From the NCBI GenBank assembly GCA_963666825.2, contig OY763044.2, positions 4,898,001-4,962,000 of the forward strand: a stretch of 64,000 nt of DNA, written 5' to 3'. The DNA is from Saccharicrinis sp963666825. Lineage in GTDB: Bacteria > Bacteroidota > Bacteroidia > Bacteroidales > Marinilabiliaceae. Under the pieces are notes generated by a model, which saw nothing but the letters and a program-made list of their open reading frames with translations, did no database searches and had not been told where the DNA came from. How positions within the stretch are numbered: position 1 is the first letter of the stretch; the number at the start of each line of letters is the position of its first letter. Positions 52,864 to 61,125 of the stretch are shown piece after piece. The position numbers and the translations under genes were made by a program.

Positions 52864-53073
52864 TCTTCCATTAATAATTGAATATGTGCTTTTCTTTAAT
52901 GTAAAATTGTAATTAACTACACTTTAAATACATTTACTTTTATCAATCAAAATATCATTATCTTAATTTCCACTTAATTACTAATACATCTATAACAACT
53001 AATTTTCTTTTCTAAACAATTGATTAGCACACAAAGAAGCTAAATATTGTCTATTAAAAAGAATTTGATTGTT

Positions 53074-54222
53074 ATGGAATATTCTTATGACTATCTAATT
53101 GTTGGAGCTGGATTATTCGGAGCGGTATTTGCAAAAGAAGCTACAAAAAGAAATAAAAAAGTTTTAATAATTGATAAAAGGAACCACGTTGGTGGAAACC
53201 TATATTGCGAAAATATTGAAGGTATAAATGTTCATAAATATGGTGCTCATATTTTTCATACAAGTAATAAAGAAACCTGGAACTACATAAATCAATTTGC
53301 AGAGTTTAACAGATATACAAATTCTCCAATAGCTAACTATAAAGGGAAATTATATAATCTTCCTTTTAATATGAATACCTTTTACCAACTTTGGGGTGTT
53401 AAAACTCCTGAGGAAGCTCAAAAGAAAATTGAGGAACAGCGAAAACCTTACCTTAATATAAAACCTAAAAACCTTGAAGAGCAAGCTCTTCATCTTGCAG
53501 GAAAAGATATTTACGAAACTCTCATTAAGGAATATACTGAAAAACAGTGGGGTAGACCTGCAAACCAAATTCCTGCATTTATTATTAACAGATTACCTTT
53601 TAGATTTACTTTTGATAATAATTACTTTTCTGATTTATACCAAGGAATACCTATTGGAGGATACAACAGAATTTTTGATAACTTATTGAAAGGGGCAGAG
53701 GTTATAAGCAATGTTGATTACTTAGAAAATAAACTGCTATTTGATGATCTTGCTAAAAAAGTGCTATATACAGGTAAAATTGATACATTTTTCAATTACA
53801 AACTAGGAAAGTTAGATTATAGAAGTCTACATTTTGAAACAGAAATCCTTAATAAACCTAACTTTCAGGGAAATGCAGTAGTTAATTATACAGATAAAGA
53901 AACTCCTTTTACAAGAATAATTGAACACAAGCATTTTGAATTTGGTAATCAGGGTAAAACAGTTATTACAAAAGAATATCCACATGAATATAGTAAGGAT
54001 AATGAACCTTACTATCCTCTAAACAACGATGAAAATAATTCACTCTATAACAGCTATAAATATTTAGCAGACTCGTTATCCCATAAATTCATATTTGGGG
54101 GAAGATTAGCTGATTATAAATATTACGACATGGATGATACTATAGAAGCTGCATTAAAATTATCTAACTCAGAATTTAATGAACAAATATTATATAGCCA
54201 GAAACTACAGGTCAAAATTTGA
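53074..54222 (+). CDS. glf: UDP-galactopyranose mutase
   Basis: FAD enzyme interconverting UDP-Galp and UDP-Galf. I start at ATG 53074 (MEYSYDYLIVGAGLFGAVFA) rather than the in-frame TTG at 53047, giving 382 residues, the usual length. FAD-binding GAGLFG and DKRNHVGGN, HKYGAHIFHTSN, the Arg-containing EYTEKQWGRP and GGRLADYKYYDMDD all match bacterial Glf. The 210 bases upstream (52864-53073) show no gene or clear motif. It overlaps the following galactofuranosyltransferase gene by 44 bases, a strong sign that the two products are made and used together. Confidence 0.96.
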   Translation: MEYSYDYLIVGAGLFGAVFAKEATKRNKKVLIIDKRNHVGGNLYCENIEGINVHKYGAHIFHTSNKETWNYINQFAEFNRYTNSPIANYKGKLYNLPFNMNTFYQLWGVKTPEEAQKKIEEQRKPYLNIKPKNLEEQALHLAGKDIYETLIKEYTEKQWGRPANQIPAFIINRLPFRFTFDNNYFSDLYQGIPIGGYNRIFDNLLKGAEVISNVDYLENKLLFDDLAKKVLYTGKIDTFFNYKLGKLDYRSLHFETEILNKPNFQGNAVVNYTDKETPFTRIIEHKHFEFGNQGKTVITKEYPHEYSKDNEPYYPLNNDENNSLYNSYKYLADSLSHKFIFGGRLADYKYYDMDDTIEAALKLSNSEFNEQILYSQKLQVKI

Positions 54223-55207
54223 TGCTGCAGGAAAAGCAAAGATGGATTGTGAAACCATTTTGGAAAAAAATGGCTGGAAAAATATAGGTTTTAGACAAAC
54301 ATGGATTAGTAATGCTATTACAGGAACAATAATAAGTGCAATAGGAATTACATGGTCGCTTATTAGATTAAAGCCTAAAAGTATTTTATGTTTGCAATAT
54401 CCACTTAATAAATTCTATAATTATATTTTAACTATAGCGTTGTTAAAACAATGTAGAATAATAACAATAGTACATGATGTATATACACTAAAAGGTAAGG
54501 TTAAAAGACAGAAAAAGGAATTAATGAATCTTTCTAAATCGGAAACACTTATAGTTCATAATTCCACGATGAAAGAATGGTTTGTAGAACAAAACATCAA
54601 GACTAACTTAATTGAGTTGGATATTTTTGACTATTTACATTCACCAACAAATAACATTGAAAAACAGCCCTTTAATAATTTAAATTACAGAATTGTATTT
54701 GCTGGAAATATGGGTGGTAAAAAAAGCTTTATTTATCAACTTGATGCAATAAAAAAAGGTAATTTTTCAATTGATTTATATGGTATTGGTTTTAATAAGG
54801 AACAAATTAAAGATACCAATAACACAATATTAAATTATAAAGGTGTATTTCCATCAAATGAAGTTATTGATCATATAAATGGTGAGTTTGGATTAGTATG
54901 GTATGGAAACTCTTTAAAATCATGTGATGGACAAACAGGACAATATTTAAAATACAATAACCCTCACAAAGTATCATTATATATTCAATGTGAGATGCCA
55001 ATAATCATTTGGAGTAAAGCTGGTATGGCAACATTTGTTGAAGAAAACGAAATAGGAATAACTATTTCTTCGCTGGAAGAGTTATCTGAAAAAATCAATA
55101 ATATTACTCCTGAGGATTATAACAAGATGAAAACAAACATTTTAATTCTTAAAGAAAAAATATCATCTGGTTACTTTTTAAATAGAGCACTAAAACTAGC
55201 TGTATAA
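54179..55207 (+). CDS. Galactofuranosyltransferase (WbbI-like beta-1,6-Galf transferase)
   Basis: 342 residues of GT-B fold. The N-terminus (YIARNYRSKFDAAGKAKMD) and the back half (GEFGLVWYGNSLKSCDGQTG, then YLKYNNPHKVSLYI and IIWSKAGMATFVEENEIGI) match what I recall of the beta-1,6-galactofuranosyltransferase family. HDVYTLKG and FAGNMGGKKSF are donor/acceptor loops. It begins inside the end of glf (44-base overlap, ATG 54179), so UDP-Galf made by Glf is the expected donor. Linkage is inferred from family only. Confidence 0.85.
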   Translation: MNKYYIARNYRSKFDAAGKAKMDCETILEKNGWKNIGFRQTWISNAITGTIISAIGITWSLIRLKPKSILCLQYPLNKFYNYILTIALLKQCRIITIVHDVYTLKGKVKRQKKELMNLSKSETLIVHNSTMKEWFVEQNIKTNLIELDIFDYLHSPTNNIEKQPFNNLNYRIVFAGNMGGKKSFIYQLDAIKKGNFSIDLYGIGFNKEQIKDTNNTILNYKGVFPSNEVIDHINGEFGLVWYGNSLKSCDGQTGQYLKYNNPHKVSLYIQCEMPIIIWSKAGMATFVEENEIGITISSLEELSEKINNITPEDYNKMKTNILILKEKISSGYFLNRALKLAV

Positions 55208-55242
55208 ATAATAATTTAATAACATTTTAAGGATAGTTTAAA

Positions 55243-55259
55243 AAGTTATTGAATAACTT
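55243..55259. repeat. Perfect palindrome overlapping the -33 element
   Basis: AAGTTATT, a single G, then AATAACTT: eight-base perfect arms with one central base. Its placement over the TTG of the promoter makes it a candidate operator, though AT-rich DNA gives such palindromes by chance at an appreciable rate. Confidence 0.45.
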
Positions 55260-55277
55260 ATAGTATACGTATATTTG
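55249..55277 (+). promoter_or_regulatory. Promoter of the glycerophosphotransferase-like gene at 55328
   Basis: TTG at 55249-55251 and TATATTTG at 55270-55277 are spaced by 18 bases, the best -33/-7 pair seen in the window for the Bacteroidota primary sigma factor. The expected start of transcription is near 55284, leaving a leader of about 44 bases. A 17-base palindrome (55243-55259) overlaps the -33 element. Confidence 0.6.
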
Positions 55278-55327
55278 CTGTAAGTTAATATTTCTACCAA
55301 TAGATACGTAGAAAAGAAATTGTACCT

Positions 55328-56422
55328 ATGACAGCAACACATTATTTTGCAATATTTTATACAGAACATCTTTATTATATACCACAATTTTTACCAGTTG
55401 CAAGAGAGTTAGATAAAAGAAATCTCAATTATATATTTGTAATATTAGAAAGTAGTAAAAGAGATATTTTTAACCAAAATGAATCCATTGCAAGAGTTTG
55501 TGAAAAAGAAAATATACCTTTTAAAGTAGGTGAATCTGGTTTTGAAAACTGTACTTGCAATTATTTAATATGTGGAGGAGATAATTACCCGGAAACATCC
55601 TTACCTCATGATAAAAAAGTACTTATAGTTCATGGTATTGGAACTAAAGTTAGTGCATTTACTGAAGATAAAAATAAATTCGATATCAGATTTATTGAGG
55701 GGGAATTCAGATTAAAAAGATTACAAGAGTTATATCCAAATGCAAAAACTGTTTGGGAAAATGTTGGATTTTCTAAACTGGATGATGTATTTCGGTATAC
55801 TCAAGAAATGAAGAATGAACTTCTCGAAAAAATGGGTTTGGACAAGAATAAACCTACACTTCTTTATGCTCCTACATTTTATCCAAGTTCCATTGAAAAT
55901 ATGTCTAACAAATTCCCCGCGGAATTTAAGGATTATAACTTAATAATTAAACCACACTACTATAGCTATTTAAGAAAGAAATACAAAGCACAACGAAGAA
56001 AATTTAAAAAATGGCAAAAGTATAATAATGTTTATTTCGCAGGTTTTGAAGATTACAATATAGCTCCTTTTTATGCTATAGCTGATCTTTTAATTTCTGA
56101 TGAATCTTCCGTTGTATTTGAATTTGCAGCATTAGATAAACCTGTAATTTGTAATAGGTTTATTTATTTAAGATTGTCCTACAGATTATTTGGAAGATAT
56201 AAGTTCAACAAACGAATGGAAAGTGCCATGAATCGATTCAGAGACATAGGAGAAAATGTATGGAAATATAAAAACCTTAAATCTACTGTTGAATCAGAAC
56301 TTAAATCACCTGAAAATAATCATGCTAAACGTATGGAATATACAAAGGAAATTATTGGTCCTGTAGACGGCAAAGTATCGGTAAGAATGGTTGATCTATT
56401 AGAAAAAGAATTAAATAAATAA
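55328..56422 (+). CDS. CDP-glycerol glycerophosphotransferase-like protein (first)
   Basis: 364 residues resembling the TagF/TagB-type Glyphos_transf family: KPTLLYAPTFYPSSIENM (donor-side motif), IIKPHYYSYL, and DLLISDESSVVFEFAALDKPVI with the catalytic acid-Ser-Ser pattern. HGIGTKVSAFTEDK is in place of the usual HG.. His loop. In Gram-positive bacteria such proteins add glycerol phosphate to teichoic acids; in Gram-negatives they decorate LPS or capsules. No large N-terminal region is present, so it is likely a primase-size single-domain enzyme. Strong promoter upstream and terminator directly after. Confidence 0.87.
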   Translation: MTATHYFAIFYTEHLYYIPQFLPVARELDKRNLNYIFVILESSKRDIFNQNESIARVCEKENIPFKVGESGFENCTCNYLICGGDNYPETSLPHDKKVLIVHGIGTKVSAFTEDKNKFDIRFIEGEFRLKRLQELYPNAKTVWENVGFSKLDDVFRYTQEMKNELLEKMGLDKNKPTLLYAPTFYPSSIENMSNKFPAEFKDYNLIIKPHYYSYLRKKYKAQRRKFKKWQKYNNVYFAGFEDYNIAPFYAIADLLISDESSVVFEFAALDKPVICNRFIYLRLSYRLFGRYKFNKRMESAMNRFRDIGENVWKYKNLKSTVESELKSPENNHAKRMEYTKEIIGPVDGKVSVRMVDLLEKELNK

Positions 56423-56444
56423 AAAGAGGATATTTCCTCTTTTT
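56421..56444. terminator. Bidirectional terminator between convergent genes
   Basis: Ten-base stem AAAAAGAGGA (56421-56430) with TCCTCTTTTT (56435-56444), loop TATT, with T-runs on both strands. It overlaps the last base pairs of the stop codon of the upstream gene and abuts the stop of the SDR gene, so it ends both transcripts. Confidence 0.9.
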
Positions 56445-57170
56445 TTATTCATAATTATATCCACCATCCAATTGTATAATTTGACCCGTTAAATATGGTG
56501 TTTGAGTAATATTCAGACACAACTGAGCAACTTCATCTTCCTGAGCAAATCGCTTTAATGCCACTTTTCCTTTAATCTTTTCTCTTAACCATTCGGGCTT
56601 TTCTTTTTGCCAATCAGTATCCACAAATCCGGGAGCAATTGCATTAATTGTAATATTATCCTTTGATAAAAATTTCACCATATTTTTTACCAAGGCATGA
56701 ACTGCACTTTTACTTACTCCATATGAAGTTGATACAGAATGAGGTATATTTCCTAACATTGAACCAATAAAAACAATACTTCCTCCATTTTGTATATTTG
56801 GAGCTAAAGCTTGCATTAAAAAGAAAGGTACATTTAAATTAGCATTGAAAACTTTAAGCCAATTACTCTGTTCAATTTCTCCAAATACAGATCTATCTGT
56901 TATACCTGCATTAAAAACTACGGTATTTAAATAAGGTACTAGTTTAAAAATCTCTTCTGAAATACTTTGAATAGATTCTAAATTTGACAAGTCGGCTTTT
57001 AAAATATCATATTTACCATCATAGTTTTCTTGTAAAATAGTATTTAAATCTTGTGCTGACTTTTCTGAATTACAATAATTAAATATTACATGATAATCTT
57101 CTTGTAAAAGTTTAATTCCTATAGCTTTTCCTATTCCTTTAGTAGAACCTGTAACAAAGGCGTATTTCAT
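56445..57170 (-). CDS. SDR-family oxidoreductase (FabG-like)
   Basis: 241 residues. NAD(P)-binding TGSTKGIG (7-14), NAG (87-89), catalytic S137, Y150 and K154 (YGVSKSAVHAL), PGFVDTDW and the C-terminal LTGQIIQLDGGYNYE are all present, so it is a catalytically complete classical SDR. The sequence style resembles 3-oxoacyl-ACP reductases, but within this glycan region it could act on a sugar or fatty-acyl substituent. A housekeeping fabG role cannot be excluded. Confidence 0.9.
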   Translation of the reverse strand: MKYAFVTGSTKGIGKAIGIKLLQEDYHVIFNYCNSEKSAQDLNTILQENYDGKYDILKADLSNLESIQSISEEIFKLVPYLNTVVFNAGITDRSVFGEIEQSNWLKVFNANLNVPFFLMQALAPNIQNGGSIVFIGSMLGNIPHSVSTSYGVSKSAVHALVKNMVKFLSKDNITINAIAPGFVDTDWQKEKPEWLREKIKGKVALKRFAQEDEVAQLCLNITQTPYLTGQIIQLDGGYNYE

Positions 57171-57192
57171 ATAGATTGGTTTAGAATACAGT

Positions 57193-57224
57193 AAAAAAAA
57201 TGTTCACTTTAAATAAAGTGAACA
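57193..57224 (-). terminator. Terminator after the TagD-like gene
   Basis: Perfect 10-bp stem TGTTCACTTT (57201-57210) with AAAGTGAACA (57215-57224), loop AAAT. On the minus strand the stem is followed by a T-run (A-run at 57193-57200 in the plus strand), so it ends the transcript of the cytidylyltransferase gene and isolates the SDR gene. Confidence 0.9.
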
Positions 57225-57243
57225 CTATTAATATATTAAAGTT

Positions 57244-57720
57244 TTATTTTGATTCCTCTTTAGAAACTACATCTGGGTTTCCATGATTATCAATACGTTT
57301 TTTTATTTTAGCATAACTCTCATAGATCTTTTTCTTCAAAGCTGTAGAACTTGTTCCTTCACCATAAGGAAAATAAAAAACTTTAACGCCAAATTCTTCG
57401 AGATAATCATACTTACCTGTCCAATCATCGCCTACAACGAAAATATCAATGTGTAATTTTTTTACAATTTCTTTATGATCTAAAGATCTTTGAGGTATAA
57501 CAATATCAGGTGCTTTTAATCCTTCAACAATCGCTAATCTTTCTTCAAAAGGAACAATAGGAGGGGCTTTATATGAACTTACTAATTCATCTGTACTTAC
57601 ACCAACTATTAATACGTTTCCCAATCCTTTTGCATAATTAATCATTTTTAAATGATTACTATGAAACATATCAAAAGTACCTGAAGTGTAAACAATTAAT
57701 TGTTTTTTCTTTTTCCCCAT
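57244..57720 (-). CDS. Glycerol-3-phosphate cytidylyltransferase-like protein (TagD type)
   Basis: 158 residues. It couples CTP with glycerol 3-phosphate to give CDP-glycerol. The nucleotidyltransferase motif HxGH is HSNH here (20-23, Gly replaced by Asn). VGVSTDELV, VVGDDWTGKYDYL (matching TagD GDDWEGKFDFL) and GEGTSSTALKK (matching EGISTT) are close to TagD. Roughly 30 residues longer than Bacillus TagD, with a charged C-terminal tail. CDP-glycerol would feed the two glycerophosphotransferase-like proteins on either side. Confidence 0.87.
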   Translation of the reverse strand: MGKKKKQLIVYTSGTFDMFHSNHLKMINYAKGLGNVLIVGVSTDELVSSYKAPPIVPFEERLAIVEGLKAPDIVIPQRSLDHKEIVKKLHIDIFVVGDDWTGKYDYLEEFGVKVFYFPYGEGTSSTALKKKIYESYAKIKKRIDNHGNPDVVSKEESK

Positions 57721-57876
57721 TATTTATTTCTTTTTATACAAAAATCGTGTAAAAGTACATTAATATGCAGTAATCACAAAAATGATATTATAGAAATTCT
57801 TGTAATTATAAAAGCAATATTATTTTAATACAGTCAATCACTATTATCAAATCGTTTAAAATCCCTACAAATTAAT

Positions 57877-57884
57877 TAATTTTG
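57877..57884 (+). promoter_or_regulatory. Likely -7 box for the second glycerophosphotransferase gene
   Basis: TAATTTTG (57877-57884) matches TAnnTTTG and lies 30 bases before the ATG at 57914. The 193-base intergenic region (57721-57913) must also contain the divergent promoter for the TagD-like gene, but no exact match was seen on the minus strand. Confidence 0.45.
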
Positions 57885-57913
57885 AATCCTTTTGTATCAT
57901 ATAAAATAAAATA

Positions 57914-58951
57914 ATGAAAGCTGTACTTTTTTGTGGACAACCATATGCCTTTGATATAATGCATTCTCTATATCAACAACTAGAAAAACAAGGATATGAA
58001 ACACTATGGTACTTCAATAAAAAAGTGGAACAATTCTTTCCTTTCGATAAAACAAAAGTTCGGTATACAACAGCCATTGATGATCTTATTGCATTTAAAG
58101 CTGATGTAAATTTTGCACCCGGAAATGTAATACCTCACTATATTCCAGGTGTAAAAATTCAAATATTCCATGGTCTAGCAGGAGAAAAATCAGGTCATTT
58201 TCATATAAGACACTACTTTGATTTATATTTAACACAAGGACCGTATTTTACTGACCGATTTTTGCAACTTAAAAAGAAGTATAAAGATTTTGAAGTAAAA
58301 GAAACCGGATGGTGTAAACTTGATAGTTTATTTTCTTTTGATAAATCAATTGAAAACCTAAAACCAAAGGGATATAAACAAGTTTTACTTTATTCTCCTA
58401 CTTTTTCACCTAGCCTTACATCTGCAACAAAATATAAGGAATCAATATTTGAGTTGGCTAAAAACAAAGATTACTTTATTTACATTAAATTCCATGACAA
58501 AATGGACAAATTTGTAGCTAAAGAATACCAGAATTTTGCCGATTCCAATGAGAATGTAGTTGTATATCAAGAAACAAATATTAAACCATTACTTCAGCTG
58601 TGTGATTTAATGATTAGTGATACGTCATCCGTAGTATATGAATTTTTATTGTTAGATAAACCTGTAGTTACATTTAATTCAACATCTAAAAACATTAAAT
58701 GGGATGATATAAGTGATGGTGAAGAATTGGAAATTTCAGTTGCTAAAAACCTTAACGAAGATCCTTACAAAGAAGATCGAAAATGGTTCTATGAAAACTA
58801 CCATCCATATAATGATGGACTTTCAGCTGCAAGAATGATTTCTGCCGCAGAAGATTATATTAAGGAATTTGGTGTACCTGCACAACGTAAATTACCTTTC
58901 TTAAGAAGAAGGAAAATGTATAAATTATTTGGAAAGCCAACAGTCAAATAA
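57914..58951 (+). CDS. CDP-glycerol glycerophosphotransferase-like protein (second)
   Basis: 345 residues: QIFHGLAGEKSGHFHIRHYFD with a conserved His pair, VKETGWCKLDSLF, KQVLLYSPTFSPSL, YIKFHDKM and CDLMISDTSSVVYEFLLLDKPVVTF (quoted in part) match the Glyphos_transf family more closely than the gene at 55328 does. It uses CDP-glycerol as donor by inference from the divergent TagD-like gene 193 bases away. One of the two transferases may prime and the other extend a glycerol-phosphate substituent. Confidence 0.9.
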   Translation: MKAVLFCGQPYAFDIMHSLYQQLEKQGYETLWYFNKKVEQFFPFDKTKVRYTTAIDDLIAFKADVNFAPGNVIPHYIPGVKIQIFHGLAGEKSGHFHIRHYFDLYLTQGPYFTDRFLQLKKKYKDFEVKETGWCKLDSLFSFDKSIENLKPKGYKQVLLYSPTFSPSLTSATKYKESIFELAKNKDYFIYIKFHDKMDKFVAKEYQNFADSNENVVVYQETNIKPLLQLCDLMISDTSSVVYEFLLLDKPVVTFNSTSKNIKWDDISDGEELEISVAKNLNEDPYKEDRKWFYENYHPYNDGLSAARMISAAEDYIKEFGVPAQRKLPFLRRRKMYKLFGKPTVK

Positions 58952-59017
58952 TTAAAATACTTACACTACACAATTTTTATATTTAAGACTATCATTACTT
59001 ATTTATTTTTAATTATA

Positions 59018-59025
59018 TATTTTTG
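59018..59025 (+). promoter_or_regulatory. Possible -7 box for the U32 gene
   Basis: TATTTTTG matches TAnnTTTG and is followed by CGGC, a common extension in this phylum. It lies 28 bases before the ATG at 59046, predicting a short leader. No clear -33 TTG. Confidence 0.45.
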
Positions 59026-59045
59026 CGGCAGTTAAAACATTATAA

Positions 59046-60302
59046 ATGAAAAGAGAAGATTTTGAAATTATGGCTCCCGTTGGTTCTTATGAATCATTAC
59101 GTGCAGCTATTAAAGGTGGAGCAAATTCAGTATACTTTGGCATTGAGGGATTAAATATGCGTTCAAGGTCATCAAATAACTTTACAGTTGAAGACTTACA
59201 TGAAATTGTTAAGATTGCCAAAGAAAATAATGTTAGAACATATTTAACTGTCAATACTGTACTTTATGATCAGGATTTAAACTTGATGAAAAAAGTAATC
59301 ATGGCTGCTAAGGAAGCTGAATTAACAGCAATTATTGCTTCTGATGTAGCTGCTATTTCATTTGCAAGAGAAATCAATGTAGAGGTTCATCTTAGTACAC
59401 AACTTAATATATCAAACATAGAGTCTCTCAAGTTTTATGCAAAATTTGCTGATGTAGTAGTATTGGCTCGAGAGTTAAATATGGATCAGGTGGCTCAAAT
59501 TTATCGTGAAATTGAATTACAACAAATTAAAGGACCAAATGGAAAATTGATTCAAATTGAAATGTTTAGCCATGGTGCTTTATGTATGGCTGTTTCAGGT
59601 AAATGTTATTTAAGTCTTCATAATACAGATCATTCAGCAAATAGAGGTGCATGTTTACAAACTTGTCGAAGAAGCTATATTGTAAAAGATAAAGATACTG
59701 GTCAGGAACTTGAAATTGATAATGAATACATTATGTCGCCAAAAGATTTAAAAACCATTCACTTTTTAAATAAGATGGTTGATGCTGGTGTACGTGTATT
59801 TAAAATTGAGGGAAGAGCTCGCGGTCCGGAATATGTTTATACAGTAGTTAAAGCTTATAATGAAGCATTAAACTCTATATTGGATGGTTCATTTGATCAG
59901 GAAAAAATTGACAACTGGAATGATGAGTTAAGCACTATTTTTAATCGTGGTTTTTGGGATGGTTATTACCTGGGACAAAAATTAGGGGAATGGAGCCATA
60001 ATTATGGTAACAGAGCTACTAAACGAAAAATATATATTGGAAAAGGAACAAATTATTTCCCTAAAATTGGAGTCGCCGAATTTTTAATGGAAACAAAAGA
60101 ATTAAATGTTGGTGACGAAATTCTAATTACAGGTCCAACAACAGGAGTTGTAAAAATGATTGTTCCTGAAATAAGAGTTGATTTAAAAGAAGTTGAACAG
60201 ACTGTAAAAGGGGAGAGGTTTTCAATGCCCGTATCAGAAAAAATCAGAAGGTCAGATAAATTGTATAAGATAGTTCAATCTCATCCTTCTTTAGATCAAT
60301 AA
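59046..60302 (+). CDS. U32 peptidase-family protein (RNA hydroxylation, TrhP/RlhA type)
   Basis: 418 residues. The N-terminal TIM-barrel-like region (MAPVGSYESLRAAIKGGANSVYFGIE quoted in part, and EVHLSTQLNISN) and the Cys-containing signature SHGALCMAVSGKCYLS with NRGACLQTCRRSY match the U32 family. RVFKIEGRARGPEYVYTVV is the conserved C-terminal block. E. coli relatives YegQ (TrhP) and YdcP (RlhA) take part in tRNA U34 or 23S rRNA hydroxylation, probably needing an Fe-S cofactor and prephenate. The family peptidase label is historical. Short OB-like C-domain present. Confidence 0.9.
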   Translation: MKREDFEIMAPVGSYESLRAAIKGGANSVYFGIEGLNMRSRSSNNFTVEDLHEIVKIAKENNVRTYLTVNTVLYDQDLNLMKKVIMAAKEAELTAIIASDVAAISFAREINVEVHLSTQLNISNIESLKFYAKFADVVVLARELNMDQVAQIYREIELQQIKGPNGKLIQIEMFSHGALCMAVSGKCYLSLHNTDHSANRGACLQTCRRSYIVKDKDTGQELEIDNEYIMSPKDLKTIHFLNKMVDAGVRVFKIEGRARGPEYVYTVVKAYNEALNSILDGSFDQEKIDNWNDELSTIFNRGFWDGYYLGQKLGEWSHNYGNRATKRKIYIGKGTNYFPKIGVAEFLMETKELNVGDEILITGPTTGVVKMIVPEIRVDLKEVEQTVKGERFSMPVSEKIRRSDKLYKIVQSHPSLDQ

Positions 60303-60330
60303 AAACCACAAATAAAATAAATCATAGAAA

Positions 60331-61125
60331 ATGGAATACATAGGCAACATAGAAAAAATGAAAACCAGTTTAGATGGACAAGTTCATTATTCATTACCAA
60401 TAGGAGAGGAGTGTATTGAACTAAACCAATATATTGGAAAAAAAATTTCACTACAATTTCAAAATCAAATAAACTGTGTTGCCTGTGGAAAGAAAACTAA
60501 CAAATCATTTGGTCAGGGATTTTGTTATAATTGCTTCACAAGTGCTCCGGAAGCTAGTGAATGTATACTTCACCCGGATAAGTGTCAGGCGCATTTAGGT
60601 ATAAGTAGAGATATGCAATGGTCTGTTAATCATTGCTTAACTCCCCATATTGTATATCTGGCTAATTCATCAAATATTAAAGTTGGAATTACACGTAAAA
60701 GTCAAATTCCAACAAGATGGATCGATCAGGGGGCAACAGAAGCAATAATTATAGCAGAAACTCCAAACAGACATATTGCAGGGATAATTGAAAAATATTT
60801 AATGCAATATTATTCAGATAAAACCAGCTGGCAATCTATGCTAAAAGGTTTATCTAAAAGCTATGATTTAGCAGGTGAAAAAAATAAAGTAAAAGAACTT
60901 CTTCCTGCTGAGCTTTTAAATTACTACAAGGAAAATAGTGAATTAACTAAAATTGAATTTCCAGTTTCTAAATATCCTGAAAAAATTAAAAGTGAAAGCT
61001 TTGATAAAACGGAGTCTATTGAAGGTATTTTAACCGGTATTAAAGGACAATACTTAATACTAGATAATTTAAATGTTTTAAATATAAGAAAACACCGGGG
61101 CTATCTAGTAAAAGTAACTACTTAA
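60331..61125 (+). CDS. DUF2797 protein with zinc-binding region and GIY-YIG-like core
   Basis: 264 residues. Six Cys (C49, C52, C65, C68, C78, C85) in CVACGK, FCYNC and CILHPDKC form a likely zinc site. The following VYLANSSNIKVGITRKSQIPTRWIDQGA segment (quoted in part) resembles GIY-YIG endonuclease strands, with ITRKS and RWIDQG. Function unknown. It lies 28 bases downstream of the U32 gene and is probably co-transcribed, hinting at an RNA- or translation-related role. Its stop overlaps the convergent gene by 8 bases (61118-61125). Confidence 0.88.
   Translation: MEYIGNIEKMKTSLDGQVHYSLPIGEECIELNQYIGKKISLQFQNQINCVACGKKTNKSFGQGFCYNCFTSAPEASECILHPDKCQAHLGISRDMQWSVNHCLTPHIVYLANSSNIKVGITRKSQIPTRWIDQGATEAIIIAETPNRHIAGIIEKYLMQYYSDKTSWQSMLKGLSKSYDLAGEKNKVKELLPAELLNYYKENSELTKIEFPVSKYPEKIKSESFDKTESIEGILTGIKGQYLILDNLNVLNIRKHRGYLVKVTT

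Noticed and set aside
52864..53073. Possible small gene or regulatory RNA upstream of glf
   Set aside because: The 210 bases are AT-rich with no coding frame, hairpin or exact promoter box.
49948..58951. Horizontally acquired glycan island
   Set aside because: No integrase, transposase, tRNA or obvious composition jump at either side; base use looks like that of neighbours.
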